From: CAYUCJ01 sp049282265
GTDB taxonomy: Bacteria; Desulfobacterota; DSM-4660; Desulfatiglandales; Desulfatiglandaceae
Reading direction: 5' to 3'
Assembly (NCBI GenBank): GCA_049282265.1
Contig: JBAPTR010000071.1
Coordinates: 1-26,320, forward strand
Length of the DNA stretch: 26,320 bases
This document shows, in pieces, positions 14,158 through 22,154 of this stretch. The translations under genes and the position numbers were made by a program. Position 1 is the stretch's first letter. Every line of letters starts with the position of its first letter. The notes under the pieces were generated by a model that was not told the origin of the DNA, searched no databases, and saw nothing but the letters and a program-made list of their open reading frames with translations.

Positions 14158-15682
14158 AATGGGCAAGGTCTTTCTCGTCGGGGCCGGGCCGGGAGACCCC
14201 GGGCTTATCACTGTAAAGGGCCGTGAATGCATCTCTTCGGCCGATGTGGTGATCTATGACTTTCTGGCGAATCCCGTTTTTCTCTCTTATGCCCGGGAAG
14301 GGGCGGAACGGATCTATGTGGGGAAGAAGGGTGGACAGCACACCGTGCCGCAGGAAGGTATCAACGCCCTGATCGTGGAGAGGGCGAAGATGGGCCGGAA
14401 TGTGGTCAGGCTGAAGGGCGGAGACCCCTTTATCTTCGGCAGGGGCGGTGAAGAGGCCGAGGAACTGGTCCAGGCCGGGGTGGATTTCGAGGTCGTGCCG
14501 GGGGTCACCTCCGCCATCGCGGTTCCTGCCTATGCGGGAATTCCTCTCACCCACAGGGACTACACGGCTACTGTCGCCTTTATCACCGGGCATGAGGACC
14601 CCGAAAAGAAGGAGTCCAACATCGCATGGGACAAGCTGGCCACCGGGGCGGGAACCCTCGTATTCCTGATGGGTGTGGGAAACCTGTCCGCCATTGCGGA
14701 AAGGCTCATGGAATATGGGCGCAACCCGGCTACCCCCGTTGCCGTGATCCGGCGTGGAACCGGCCCTGATCAGGAAACCCTCGTGGGCACTCTTGAGGAT
14801 ATCGCAAAACTGGCTGAAAAAAGCGGGATGAGGCCCCCGGCCATCATTGTCGTGGGGGAGGTTGTGCGGTTGCGGGAAAAGCTGGCGTGGTTTGAAAAGA
14901 GGCCCCTTTTCGGGCGTCGCATCGTGGTGACACGGGCGAGGGAGCAGGCCAGCGGATTCATGGAACGTCTGTCTCAACTGGGCGCAGAGTGTATTCAATT
15001 CCCCACGATCGAGGTGAGGCCGCCCGAGAGCTTTGAACCCATGGATTCGGCCATTGAGCAGCTTTCACAATATGATTGGTTGCTTTTTACCTCAGTCAAC
15101 GGGGTGAAGTATTTTCTTCAGCGTCTCCATACCCTGGGCGGGGATGTGAGAGATCTGAAGGGGGTGAAGATCGGCGCCATCGGTCCCGGGACGGCCGGGG
15201 CCTGGATGGAAATGGGGATCAGGCCTGACCTGGTGCCCGAGGAATACCGGGCCGAGGCCATTGTGGAAGGGCTCGGCGGGATCGGCATCAAGGGCAAAAA
15301 AATTCTCATCCCCAGGGCGGTAAAGGCCAGGGAGATCCTGCCGTTGGAGCTTCGAAAAATGGGTGCGGAGGTGGAGGTGGTGCCCGCCTATCAGACCGTG
15401 CGACCGGATGATGACGTCGAGTTTGTGAAGGGGATGCTGGATAGGAAAGAGGTCCATATGGTCACTTTCACCAGTTCATCGACCGTGACCAATTTTGTGG
15501 AGATGTTCGGGTCATGGAAGGAGACCTTGAGAGAGAAGATGGCCTCCGTGGCTTCCGCCTGCATAGGTCCCATTACGGCAAAAACGGCTGAAGGCTATGG
15601 ATTTTCAGTGGATCTCATGCCGTCAGAGTACACCATTGATGCGTTGACGGAAGAAATTGTGGCCTTTTTTTCCAAAACTTAG
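14144..15682 (+). CDS. cobA/hemD: Fused uroporphyrinogen-III C-methyltransferase / uroporphyrinogen-III synthase
   Basis: This fusion takes the HemC product to uroporphyrinogen III (HemD half) and methylates it twice to precorrin-2 (CobA half), the branch point for siroheme, cobalamin and the alternative heme route of sulfate reducers. CobA occupies about 5-250: VGAGPGDPGLITVKG, YVGKKGG, VRLKGGDPFIFGRGGEEAE, VVPGVTSAIAVPAYAGIPLTHR. HemD occupies about 260-510, beginning RRIVVTRAREQASGFMERL, with TFTSSSTVTNF near the end. The start at 14144 has GGAGGG just ahead and overlaps hemC by 14 bp; an ATG at 14159 (MGKVFLVGAG) is an alternative. The stop is followed by T-rich sequence without a clear hairpin. 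Confidence 0.96.
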   Translation: MARHKMGKVFLVGAGPGDPGLITVKGRECISSADVVIYDFLANPVFLSYAREGAERIYVGKKGGQHTVPQEGINALIVERAKMGRNVVRLKGGDPFIFGRGGEEAEELVQAGVDFEVVPGVTSAIAVPAYAGIPLTHRDYTATVAFITGHEDPEKKESNIAWDKLATGAGTLVFLMGVGNLSAIAERLMEYGRNPATPVAVIRRGTGPDQETLVGTLEDIAKLAEKSGMRPPAIIVVGEVVRLREKLAWFEKRPLFGRRIVVTRAREQASGFMERLSQLGAECIQFPTIEVRPPESFEPMDSAIEQLSQYDWLLFTSVNGVKYFLQRLHTLGGDVRDLKGVKIGAIGPGTAGAWMEMGIRPDLVPEEYRAEAIVEGLGGIGIKGKKILIPRAVKAREILPLELRKMGAEVEVVPAYQTVRPDDDVEFVKGMLDRKEVHMVTFTSSSTVTNFVEMFGSWKETLREKMASVASACIGPITAKTAEGYGFSVDLMPSEYTIDALTEEIVAFFSKT

Positions 15683-15724
15683 CGACATTTTTTCTTTTCC
15701 GAAACGAATCCTCTGTCCTTGAAC

Positions 15725-15853
15725 TTATTCCATTTTGCATTCAAGATGATACCAAGGCGGCAAGGACTGGGTGACGGAGGCGTACGGCAACAGTACGTCG
15801 AGGAGCCTACGACGCAGCCAACGCCGGTAGCGCTTGAATGCGAGTTGGAATTA
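15725..15853. mobile_element. MITE-like imperfect palindromic element
   Basis: The 21-nt left end (15725-15745, TTATTCCA...GCATTCAAG) matches the inverted right end (15833-15853) at 16 of 21 positions. Inside, ACC..GGCG near 15751 can pair with CGCCGGT near 15822, and the centre is a hairpin: GGCGTAC (15779-15785), 7-nt loop, GTACGTC (15793-15799), with one G-U pair. The whole 129 bp can therefore fold into one long imperfect hairpin. It encodes nothing and looks like a non-autonomous transposable or REP-type repeat. The ends were set by symmetry; no target duplication is certain. Confidence 0.6.
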
Positions 15854-15906
15854 GGAGCATTGATCGAATACGGGAGGGCCAGTGCATTCCTTTCCGGCGG
15901 GAATAT
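15851..15906 (+). repeat. Direct repeat, copy 1
   Basis: A 56-bp sequence starting TTAGGAGCATTGATCG and ending TCCGGCGGGAATAT. It matches copy 2 at 16448-16504 throughout, except for one fewer T in a T-run. Its first three bases are also the last three of the MITE-like element's right end. Confidence 0.9.
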
Positions 15907-16057
15907 ATTTCTCCTGCGCTTCTATCACGGCGCGAATATTCTGCGTGGGGTCCCCAGCCAAGCTACTTTCCATTACAGTCCAATCGGAAATGGTCCGATG
16001 CGCCTGTCCGGTGCACTAACAACCTGATCTCTGCTCCTAAGAAACTCCGGCATTCCG

Positions 16058-16096
16058 GATATTCCCTTTCGGAAACGATTCCACTGCCCCTCCCTT
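16058..16096 (-). repeat. Degenerate inverted copy of the repeat unit
   Basis: Read on the minus strand, this stretch gives GGGAGGGGCAGTGGAATCG, then TTTCCGAAAGGGAATAT. That parallels GGGAGGGCCAGTGCATTCC, then TTTCCGGCGGGAATAT, of the direct repeats, with several substitutions and one extra base. Confidence 0.55.
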
Positions 16097-16447
16097 GAGG
16101 GATGCGACGGGTTGCAAAAGATAAGTGGAAATCGAAAATCGCACTTTTCAGTTTCCGTCAGTAATAAGTCCAGGGAGGGACTTTTTACGATTCCATCAGA
16201 ATTGGGGCACGGGGATCTTTTTTCAGGACACGAAAACGCATCTTTGCTTGGAGGTCGCGTACCAATGAAGTAGGCGGCCGGCGCGTCTGCGGGAATTTCA
16301 CTGAACAGGAAAGGGCTTCTCAGGAAATACAAAAGGTCCCCCGGACGCCTTGCTGAGCAACTCAGGTCAACGCCAGAGTGACACAGCCTTCGTGTCTGAA
16401 AAAAGATTGCTGTGGCCCTGACCAGTGTCCTTATGTCCTCCACTCCC

Positions 16448-16504
16448 TTAGGAGCATTGATCGAATACGGGAGGGCCAGTGCATTCCTTTTCCGGCGGGA
16501 ATAT
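16448..16504 (+). repeat. Direct repeat, copy 2
   Basis: A 57-bp near-identical copy of 15851-15906 (one extra T), ending about 48 bp beyond the rmuC stop. The flanks on both sides differ from those of copy 1, so the repeated unit is defined to within a base or two. Confidence 0.9.
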
Positions 16505-16551
16505 GCCAAAGGCACAAGGTTTAAGGCATAAAACCAAGGAGATCCCCGGTT

Positions 16552-17775
16552 TCATACCTGATTTTCGTCGCCCGGGTCCTCTTCATCTTCCTGGCCGGCA
16601 GGCAACACCTGGCGCAACTCCCTGAGCTCCTCGATGCGATTGAGGGGTCTTTCGAGCTGCCGTCGTCTGGTGGTCATGAGGCTCTCGTACTCCTTCTGGC
16701 TCTCGCCGATCCTTTTCCCGAGCAGTTCCATCTTATTCGCAAAATTTCCCCACTGTTTCTTGAAAGCCCCCAGGAGGGAAAGAATTTCGGTCGAGGTCTG
16801 TTCCAGGGCGAAGTTGTCAATGGCCTGCCGAATGACCGCCAGGACCGCAAAAAGGGTCAGGGGTGAACAGGGGACGACCTTCTGCCTGATACTGTTGTCC
16901 AGGAGGCTGCTGTCCTGTTCATGGATGAAACCGTAGACCTGCTCGTTTGGAATGAAGAGCAGGACATAATCCAGCGTATTCTGCTGGGGATTGATGTAGT
17001 CCCGGGTGGTGATCTCCTTGATTCGTGCCTTTACATCACGAAGGAAATCGTTTCTGTACTTGTTCTTTTCCACCTCCGAGCCTGTTTCCAGAAAACGGAT
17101 GTAGTTGTCCAAGGGAAACTTGACGTCCATGTTCAGCTTCAGATCCCTGGGCAGGAGGAAGGTGAAATCCGGCCGGGTTCCCACCCCTTCCACGGCCTTC
17201 TGCTTCACATAGTTTATGCCCTCAATAAAACCCGCGAGGCGCAGGACGTCTTCGGCCATGCGTTCGCCCCACTGTCCCCTCATCTGGGTGCTTGAAAGGG
17301 CCTCCCGCAGGGTGTTGGTGGTTTCCATCAGGGCGGTTGTTTGTTGCCCTGCCGTCTTGATCTGGTTCGTGAGTTCACCGAATTTTTGTACGCGGTCTTT
17401 TTCGAGGTCCTGGACCAGCAGGGAGACCTTTTGGAGTTCTTGTCCCATGCGTGAAAGCTGCTGATCGATGAGGCCCTTTTTGCTCTCCAATTCCCGGGCG
17501 GAGGATTCCCGTTCAGCGTCCAGGCGCGATTTGGCAAGCTTCAAGAACTCCTCCGTGCTTTTCCGGAGGGCGTCCAGGGAGAGGCTGCCAAAGCTGGCCT
17601 TGAGATTGCCCAGAACGACATCCATGTTTGTCTGTCTCTGCTTTTCGCCTGCTTCTAGAAGCTCGGCAGCCAGCTCCCGGGCCGATTTTCCGTGAATGAT
17701 TCTGAGAACAAGGGCCACGGCCAGCCCCAAAACAAAGCCGACAATGAGCGCCCCGATAACGGGCCAGTAGGTCAT
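16552..17775 (-). CDS. rmuC: RmuC-family DNA recombination protein
   Basis: RmuC limits inversions at short inverted repeats and carries a restriction-endonuclease-like fold; its biochemical action is not settled. The protein has an N-terminal membrane helix (about 4-26), a long coiled coil (about 35-155), then the conserved core beginning RGQWGERMAEDVLRLAGF, with RPDFTFLLP and LNMDVKFPLDNY supplying the D...DxK-type residues. It continues through DYVLLFIPNEQVY and a C-terminal helical region with an acidic tail. The longer frame starts with TTG at 17808; the ATG at 17775 (MTYWPVIGAL) is preferred since it opens directly into the membrane helix and has a GGGGGG stretch upstream. It stands alone on its strand. 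Confidence 0.93.
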   Translation of the reverse strand: MTYWPVIGALIVGFVLGLAVALVLRIIHGKSARELAAELLEAGEKQRQTNMDVVLGNLKASFGSLSLDALRKSTEEFLKLAKSRLDAERESSARELESKKGLIDQQLSRMGQELQKVSLLVQDLEKDRVQKFGELTNQIKTAGQQTTALMETTNTLREALSSTQMRGQWGERMAEDVLRLAGFIEGINYVKQKAVEGVGTRPDFTFLLPRDLKLNMDVKFPLDNYIRFLETGSEVEKNKYRNDFLRDVKARIKEITTRDYINPQQNTLDYVLLFIPNEQVYGFIHEQDSSLLDNSIRQKVVPCSPLTLFAVLAVIRQAIDNFALEQTSTEILSLLGAFKKQWGNFANKMELLGKRIGESQKEYESLMTTRRRQLERPLNRIEELRELRQVLPAGQEDEEDPGDENQV

Positions 17776-18029
17776 GATGCCCCCCGGAAAGTTGAAGTTA
17801 ACAGTCAAGGCATTCTTATTTTAAAGAGAAGTTTCTGTCAACCGTAGAGAAACGGTCCTGATCCACCCTCAGGGCATCATCTTGGACGCAAAATCGAGTT
17901 GGATGAGACGGCAAATTTAGGTCCCATGGGGCGTGGAACAGGCCCCTATTGGGATCCTCTTGATTATCGCCGGCAAGAGAAGCGCCATTTTTTGGTGTAT
18001 TCTCGGATTTTTCCTGAGATCATCTCACG

Positions 18030-18045
18030 AATTGTAAAGACAATT
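18030..18045. repeat. Inverted repeat, candidate operator
   Basis: AATTGT (18030-18035) and ACAATT (18040-18045) with spacer AAAG end 9 bp upstream of the -35 box of the racemase-like gene. Symmetry and position suit a dimeric regulator, probably an activator given its place upstream; the regulator is unknown. Confidence 0.4.
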
Positions 18046-18054
18046 CTCGCTTTC

Positions 18055-18083
18055 TTGACAGCTCGAGCCCCTTACCCTATGAT
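18055..18083 (+). promoter_or_regulatory. Near-consensus sigma-70-type promoter
   Basis: TTGACA (18055-18060), 17-bp spacer, TATGAT (18078-18083): 6 of 6 and 5 of 6 matches. Start near 18090 leaves a leader of about 25 nt before the ATG at 18114, with GGGAGG in between. Confidence 0.8.
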
Positions 18084-18113
18084 CGACGCAACCTAAAAGG
18101 GAGGCGTGACAAA

Positions 18114-19292
18114 ATGGAATCCTCTTCCGAGATGAAGGGAAAAAAAGGCCGACGACCCCTTGACGGTATCCGGGTGATCGAGATGGCCGGGCTTGCACCT
18201 TCACCCTATTGCGGGATGCTCCTGTGTGACTTCGGGGCCGATGTGGTGGTGGTGGATCGGCTGTCCAAGGGCGGTCCGGAGATCCCGAACGTTATGGGCA
18301 ATAACCCCTTTGACCGGGGAAAGCGATCCATCAGGGTCAATGTCAAGACACCGGAAGGGACGGCTCTTCTTCGGCGGATGATCCGGGTTTCGGATGTCCT
18401 GATCGAACCGTACCGTCCAGGTGTCATGGAGGCACTGGGTCTGGGCCCTGTTGATGCCCTGGCGTTGAACGGGTCACTCATATACGCCCGGCTCACCGGG
18501 TGGGGCCAGGAGGGGCCCTATTCAGGGATGGCTGGACATGATATCGACTACATCGCCCTTTCCGGTGCCCTGTCGCTCTTTCGGAGAAAGGGGCAAAAAC
18601 CTTTTCCCCCCTGCAACACTTTAGGGGATTTTGCGGGCGGGGGCATGCTCTGCGCCATGGGTATCCTCCTGGCCCTTTTTGAAAGGGAACGATCGGGAAA
18701 GGGGCAGGTGGTGGACGCGGCCATGGTGGACGGTGCATCCAGCCTTATCACCATGTTTTACGGTCTGCTGGGAAATGGGCTCATGACACGCGATATCGGA
18801 ACGAACCTCCTGGATAACGGGGCCCCCTTTTACGAGACCTACGAGACGGCCGACGGCAAATTCCTGGCAGTGGGGGCCATCGAGGGTCGTTTTTACGCCG
18901 AGCTGTTGAAGGGCCTTGACGTGGATCCTGATTCACTGCCCCATCAATATGACATGGCAAAATGGACGGAAATGAAGGAGCGATTGACAGAGGTTTTCAA
19001 AACCAGGACGCGTGATGAGTGGATGGCCGTCTTTGAGGGCATGGATGCCTGTGTGGCCCCCATCCTCGAATTGGATGAGGTCCAGGGGCATCCCCACAAC
19101 CGGGAAAGGGGGCTTTTGATCACGCTTGAAGGTCTGTCCCAGCCGGCCCCTGCTCCCAGGCTCTCACGAACCCCGGGCAGGGCCGTCCAACCGGGAGCTC
19201 CGAGGGGCACGCACACCCGGGAAATACTGGGGGAACTCGGGTTTGATGAGAAGGAGATGAAGGATCTTTTCACCCGGGAGGTCGTGGAATAG
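18114..19292 (+). CDS. Alpha-methylacyl-CoA racemase-like CoA-transferase family III enzyme
   Basis: Family III (CaiB/BaiF) includes CoA transferases and the racemase that inverts the 2-methyl centre of branched acyl-CoAs. This protein follows the racemase pattern along its length: EMAGLAPSPYCGMLLCDFGADVV, RGKRSIRVNVKTPEG, IYARLTGWGQEGPYS, GHDIDYIALSGALS, DFAGGG, NLLDNGAPFYETYETADGKFLAVGAIE and DACVAPILELDEV. The racemase acid/base pair is present as H142 and D172 with the expected 30-residue spacing. Length 392 is close to racemases. It stands alone behind a strong promoter. A role in degrading branched fatty acids or methyl-branched hydrocarbon products is plausible but inferred; a transferase activity cannot be excluded. 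Confidence 0.9.
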   Translation: MESSSEMKGKKGRRPLDGIRVIEMAGLAPSPYCGMLLCDFGADVVVVDRLSKGGPEIPNVMGNNPFDRGKRSIRVNVKTPEGTALLRRMIRVSDVLIEPYRPGVMEALGLGPVDALALNGSLIYARLTGWGQEGPYSGMAGHDIDYIALSGALSLFRRKGQKPFPPCNTLGDFAGGGMLCAMGILLALFERERSGKGQVVDAAMVDGASSLITMFYGLLGNGLMTRDIGTNLLDNGAPFYETYETADGKFLAVGAIEGRFYAELLKGLDVDPDSLPHQYDMAKWTEMKERLTEVFKTRTRDEWMAVFEGMDACVAPILELDEVQGHPHNRERGLLITLEGLSQPAPAPRLSRTPGRAVQPGAPRGTHTREILGELGFDEKEMKDLFTREVVE

Positions 19293-19329
19293 AAGGCCTT
19301 TTACCAGGAGACTGTCCGAGAATAGCCTC

Positions 19330-19833
19330 CTAGGCGCAATCGGAGGGGTCGCCCGCCAGTTTCGCGAGGGCGTGATCGAGGGCGGGCAGGATTGTTTCGA
19401 GATTCTCTCCTGCGCCGCGAGGACTGCCGGGGAGATTAATGATGAGAGAACGCTTTCGGACACCTACGACGGCCCGGGACAGCATGGCGTGGGGCGTTTT
19501 TTTCAGGCTGGCTGCCCGCATGGCCTCGGCCATACCGGGAACTTCATAATCGATCACCTTCCGGGTAGCCTGGGGCGTCACATCCCGGGGCGTGAGTCCC
19601 GTACCGCCGGAAGTGACGATGAGCGCAAGATGTTCATCGTCCACCCAGTTCTTCAGGGTTTGGGCTATCTCTTCACCCTCATCCGGGACGATGTCCTGCC
19701 TCAAGACGGTATATCCCTTCTTTTCCAGAAGTTGTGCAACCAACCGGCCGCTTTCGTCCACGCGGAGGCCCTGAGAACCCTTGTCGCTGACGGTCAGGAC
19801 CCCTGCGCGGATAGTCTGTTCTGCTTGTTCCAT
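19330..19833 (-). CDS. mog: Molybdopterin adenylyltransferase (MogA/MoaB family)
   Basis: The enzyme adenylylates molybdopterin so that molybdate or tungstate can be inserted. The 167-residue protein has the family start RAGVLTVSDKGSQG, the DESG motif, and the substrate-binding TSGGTGLTPRDVTP (74-87), followed by IDYEVPGMAEAMR and LIINLPGSPRGAGENL. The open frame reaches back to 19959, but that part lies inside the EF-G gene; the ATG at 19833 is chosen, with a purine-rich GGGGATGAG ahead. It begins 28 bp after the EF-G-like stop on the same strand, so the two may be co-transcribed. It would supply cofactor to enzymes such as the AOR in this window. Confidence 0.93.
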   Translation of the reverse strand: MEQAEQTIRAGVLTVSDKGSQGLRVDESGRLVAQLLEKKGYTVLRQDIVPDEGEEIAQTLKNWVDDEHLALIVTSGGTGLTPRDVTPQATRKVIDYEVPGMAEAMRAASLKKTPHAMLSRAVVGVRKRSLIINLPGSPRGAGENLETILPALDHALAKLAGDPSDCA

Positions 19834-19861
19834 CGGCTCATCCCCGCCTCTCCGGGCCGGC

Positions 19862-21940
19862 CTATTCCGCTTCTTTAAGGGCGGCGATGACCTTCTCAGC
19901 CAGCTGGGCCGGAACTTCTTCGTAGTGAGACTGCTCCATGCTGAAGGTCCCCCGGCCACCGGTCATGGCATTGAGATCCAGGGCATACTTGAGGACCTCG
20001 GCCATGGGGGCCTGGGCCATGATGACCTGGTACCTGCCCTGGCTGTCCATTCCGAGGACCCTTCCACGACGCCCGTTCAGGTCTCCCATCACATCGCCCA
20101 TGACCTCCTCGGGAACGATGATTTCCAGCTTCATTATGGGTTCGAGAAGGATGGGGTTTGCCTCCTGGATAGCCTTCTTGAGGCACATACTGGCGGCGAT
20201 TTTGAAGGCCATTTCCGAAGAATCAACGTCATGGGACTTGCCGTCAAAGAAACGAACCTTCATGTCCACAACGGGGTATCCCGCCAGAGTGCCGGACTGA
20301 ATCGCTTCATTGAGGCCCTTTTCCACGGCGGGCACAAAGTTTCTGGGGACATTCATCCCCACGAGGGCCTCTTCAAATTCGAAACCGGAGCCCCTTTCGA
20401 GAGGAGCGAGATCGAAGTGGACTTCAGCAAACTGGCCACGTCCGCCCGTCTGTTTCTTGTGCCTGTAAATCACCTTGTTGACGGACTTCTTGATGGTTTC
20501 CCTGTATGGCACCTTTACGGGACTCAGCGTAACCTCCACGCCAAACTTCCGATTGAGCTTTTCACAGGTGGTTTCCAGGTGAATCTGGCCCGTGCCCGAC
20601 AGGACGATCTCCGCTGTCACCTGGTCCCTCCCGAGACTGAGAGTCGGGTCTTCCTCCAGGAGCTTGGCCAGTGAAATATAAACCTTGTCTTCAGTTCCCT
20701 TGACCTTGGCCCCGACAGCATAGGAAATGACGGGAGGCAGGGGTTGCGCTGCCTGGTAGATGATGGGATCATTTTCCACGCAAAGGGTGTCTCCCGTGGT
20801 GGTCTCCTTTAACTTGGCGATGGCCACGATGTCGCCAGGACCCGCAGCTTCTATGGATTGCTGTTGCTTGCCCTCGGGAAGGAGGAGCTGCCCGAACTTT
20901 TCTTTGACCTCCTTGTTGGCGTTGTAAATGGTGGAATCCGACTTGAGGGTGCCTGAAAAGACGCGCAGGATGGTTAATCTTCCGGCAAAGGGGTCGGCAA
21001 CCGTCTTGAATACCAGGGCCGAAAAGGGTGCGTCCGGGGCAGGAGCACGCTCTATGGTTTCGTCAAGCCCGGGTTTTTTCCCCTCCTTGGGTTGCCTTTC
21101 CGAAGGGGAAGGCAGAGCGGCCACTATGACGTCCATCAGCTGGGAGACGCCCATGTTGAGCAAGGCGGAGCCACAGACTATGGGGATGATGAGCCCGGAT
21201 TTCACACCATCAACGAAGGTCAGTTCAACGTCCTTTTCCGGTAGATCTTCACCCTCCAGGTATTTTTCCATCAGGTCATCATTGGCCTCGACGATGTTTT
21301 CGATCATTTTTTCACGCCACTCGCTGACGAGGTCCTCCATGTCCGCGGGTATCTCCGAGGTCTCAAATTTACCACTGCCGTCTTTGGCGCAGATATAGGC
21401 CTTCATCTTGATGAGATCCACGACGCCCCTGAACTGTTCCTCGGCGCCTATGGGAAGGTAGACGGGGGTCGCTTTCAAATCAAAGCTTTCGGACAGCTCA
21501 GCCATGACCTTGAAAAAATCCGAACGTTCCCGATCCAACTTGTTGATAAATACGATCCTGGGAAGCCCTTGTTCATCGGTAAATTTCCACACCTTTTCCG
21601 TGCCTACTTTGACCCCGGAGGTGGCGTCCAGAACCACGACTACACCGTCTGCGGCCTGGAGAGAAAAATTTGTGTCAGATAGAAAGTTGTCCTCGCCCGG
21701 CGTGTCCAGGATATTGATCGTCTGCTTTTTCCAGGAACAATGGTGAAAAGAGGTGTTGATGGTGATTTTCCGCTTGATTTCTTCCGGCTCAAAATCCATG
21801 TTGGATGAGCCGTCATCCACCTTGCCAAGACGGTTCGTGGCCTTTCCGTTGAAAAGCATGGCCTCAGCAAGGGACGTTTTCCCGGACCCACCGTGAGCCA
21901 CAAGTGCTGTGTTTCTCAGTTGCTGTGCTCTTTTTTCCAT
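19862..21940 (-). CDS. fusA: Elongation factor G-like GTPase (type II EF-G paralogue)
   Basis: This is a full-length EF-G homologue (692 residues, domains I-V) of the variant class that accompanies a canonical fusA elsewhere in the genome. The P-loop is AHGGSGKT (15-22) rather than AHIDAGKT, the switch I motif RGITI is replaced by KRKITI (about 56-61), and DTPGEDNF (79-86) and NKLD (133-136) follow. Domain II onward is normal (APFSALVFKTVADPFAGRL; GRGQFAEVHF; SDTxxF-like end). Such paralogues have ribosome-dependent GTPase activity in some bacteria, but their roles differ. The start at 21940 is preferred because it opens at the canonical MEKRAQQLRN; the frame is open back to 22174, over the xerC start. 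Confidence 0.93.
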   Translation of the reverse strand: MEKRAQQLRNTALVAHGGSGKTSLAEAMLFNGKATNRLGKVDDGSSNMDFEPEEIKRKITINTSFHHCSWKKQTINILDTPGEDNFLSDTNFSLQAADGVVVVLDATSGVKVGTEKVWKFTDEQGLPRIVFINKLDRERSDFFKVMAELSESFDLKATPVYLPIGAEEQFRGVVDLIKMKAYICAKDGSGKFETSEIPADMEDLVSEWREKMIENIVEANDDLMEKYLEGEDLPEKDVELTFVDGVKSGLIIPIVCGSALLNMGVSQLMDVIVAALPSPSERQPKEGKKPGLDETIERAPAPDAPFSALVFKTVADPFAGRLTILRVFSGTLKSDSTIYNANKEVKEKFGQLLLPEGKQQQSIEAAGPGDIVAIAKLKETTTGDTLCVENDPIIYQAAQPLPPVISYAVGAKVKGTEDKVYISLAKLLEEDPTLSLGRDQVTAEIVLSGTGQIHLETTCEKLNRKFGVEVTLSPVKVPYRETIKKSVNKVIYRHKKQTGGRGQFAEVHFDLAPLERGSGFEFEEALVGMNVPRNFVPAVEKGLNEAIQSGTLAGYPVVDMKVRFFDGKSHDVDSSEMAFKIAASMCLKKAIQEANPILLEPIMKLEIIVPEEVMGDVMGDLNGRRGRVLGMDSQGRYQVIMAQAPMAEVLKYALDLNAMTGGRGTFSMEQSHYEEVPAQLAEKVIAALKEAE

Positions 21941-21975
21941 TCGTTGTTGTCCTTTCCCGGTCAGATTTGCATAGA

Positions 21976-22005
21976 AAATTACCTCAATCACCAAATCAAA
22001 GTCAA
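21976..22005 (-). promoter_or_regulatory. Candidate promoter of the EF-G-like gene
   Basis: On the minus strand TTGACT (22005-22000) and TAATTT (21981-21976) are 18 bp apart, about 36 bp before the start codon. Confidence 0.45.
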
Positions 22006-22034
22006 GCGCAGAATGTGGAGCGGCTATTTTTTGA

Positions 22035-22062
22035 TTGCCAAACCTGGCGAACCTGATATATT
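22035..22062 (+). promoter_or_regulatory. Candidate promoter of xerC
   Basis: TTGCCA (22035-22040) and TATATT (22057-22062) are 16 bp apart. It faces away from the EF-G promoter and would give a leader of about 85 nt before the xerC start. Confidence 0.45.
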
Positions 22063-22154
22063 TATTGTTTTTCATCAAAACTTCATGAGTTTTTCCGGTC
22101 GTTTGAATTCGGGGGTATGGCAGTAACGCGGCTCGAAAAACGGGGCGACGGGTT

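Larger units (their letters stand above)
15683..16551. other. Gene-free, repeat-rich gap between cobA/hemD and rmuC
   Basis: About 870 bp with no gene I can support. It contains a MITE-like palindromic element (15725-15853), a ~56-bp direct repeat (15851-15906 and 16448-16504), a degenerate inverted copy of the same unit (about 16058-16096), and a short perfect inverted repeat (ATCGGA 15983-15988, TCCGAT 15994-15999). Frames of 102 and 180 codons exist (plus 15719-16027, minus 15973-16515), but they run through the repeats and show no known domain. Confidence 0.6.
17776..18113. other. Divergent spacer between rmuC and the racemase-like gene
   Basis: A 338-bp gap. It holds an interrupted hairpin (CCCATGGGGC 17923-17932 with GCCCC and TGGG at 17942-17953), a perfect inverted repeat at 18030-18045 and a near-consensus promoter at 18055-18083. 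A 65-codon plus-strand frame (17899-18096) lacks a binding site and overlaps the promoter, so it is not called. Confidence 0.5.

Noticed and set aside
15719..16027. 102-codon plus-strand frame
   Set aside because: Runs straight through the MITE-like element and repeat copy 1, with no domain or ribosome-binding site.
17899..18096. 65-codon plus-strand frame before the racemase-like gene
   Set aside because: Overlaps the strong promoter and the inverted repeat; no ribosome-binding site.
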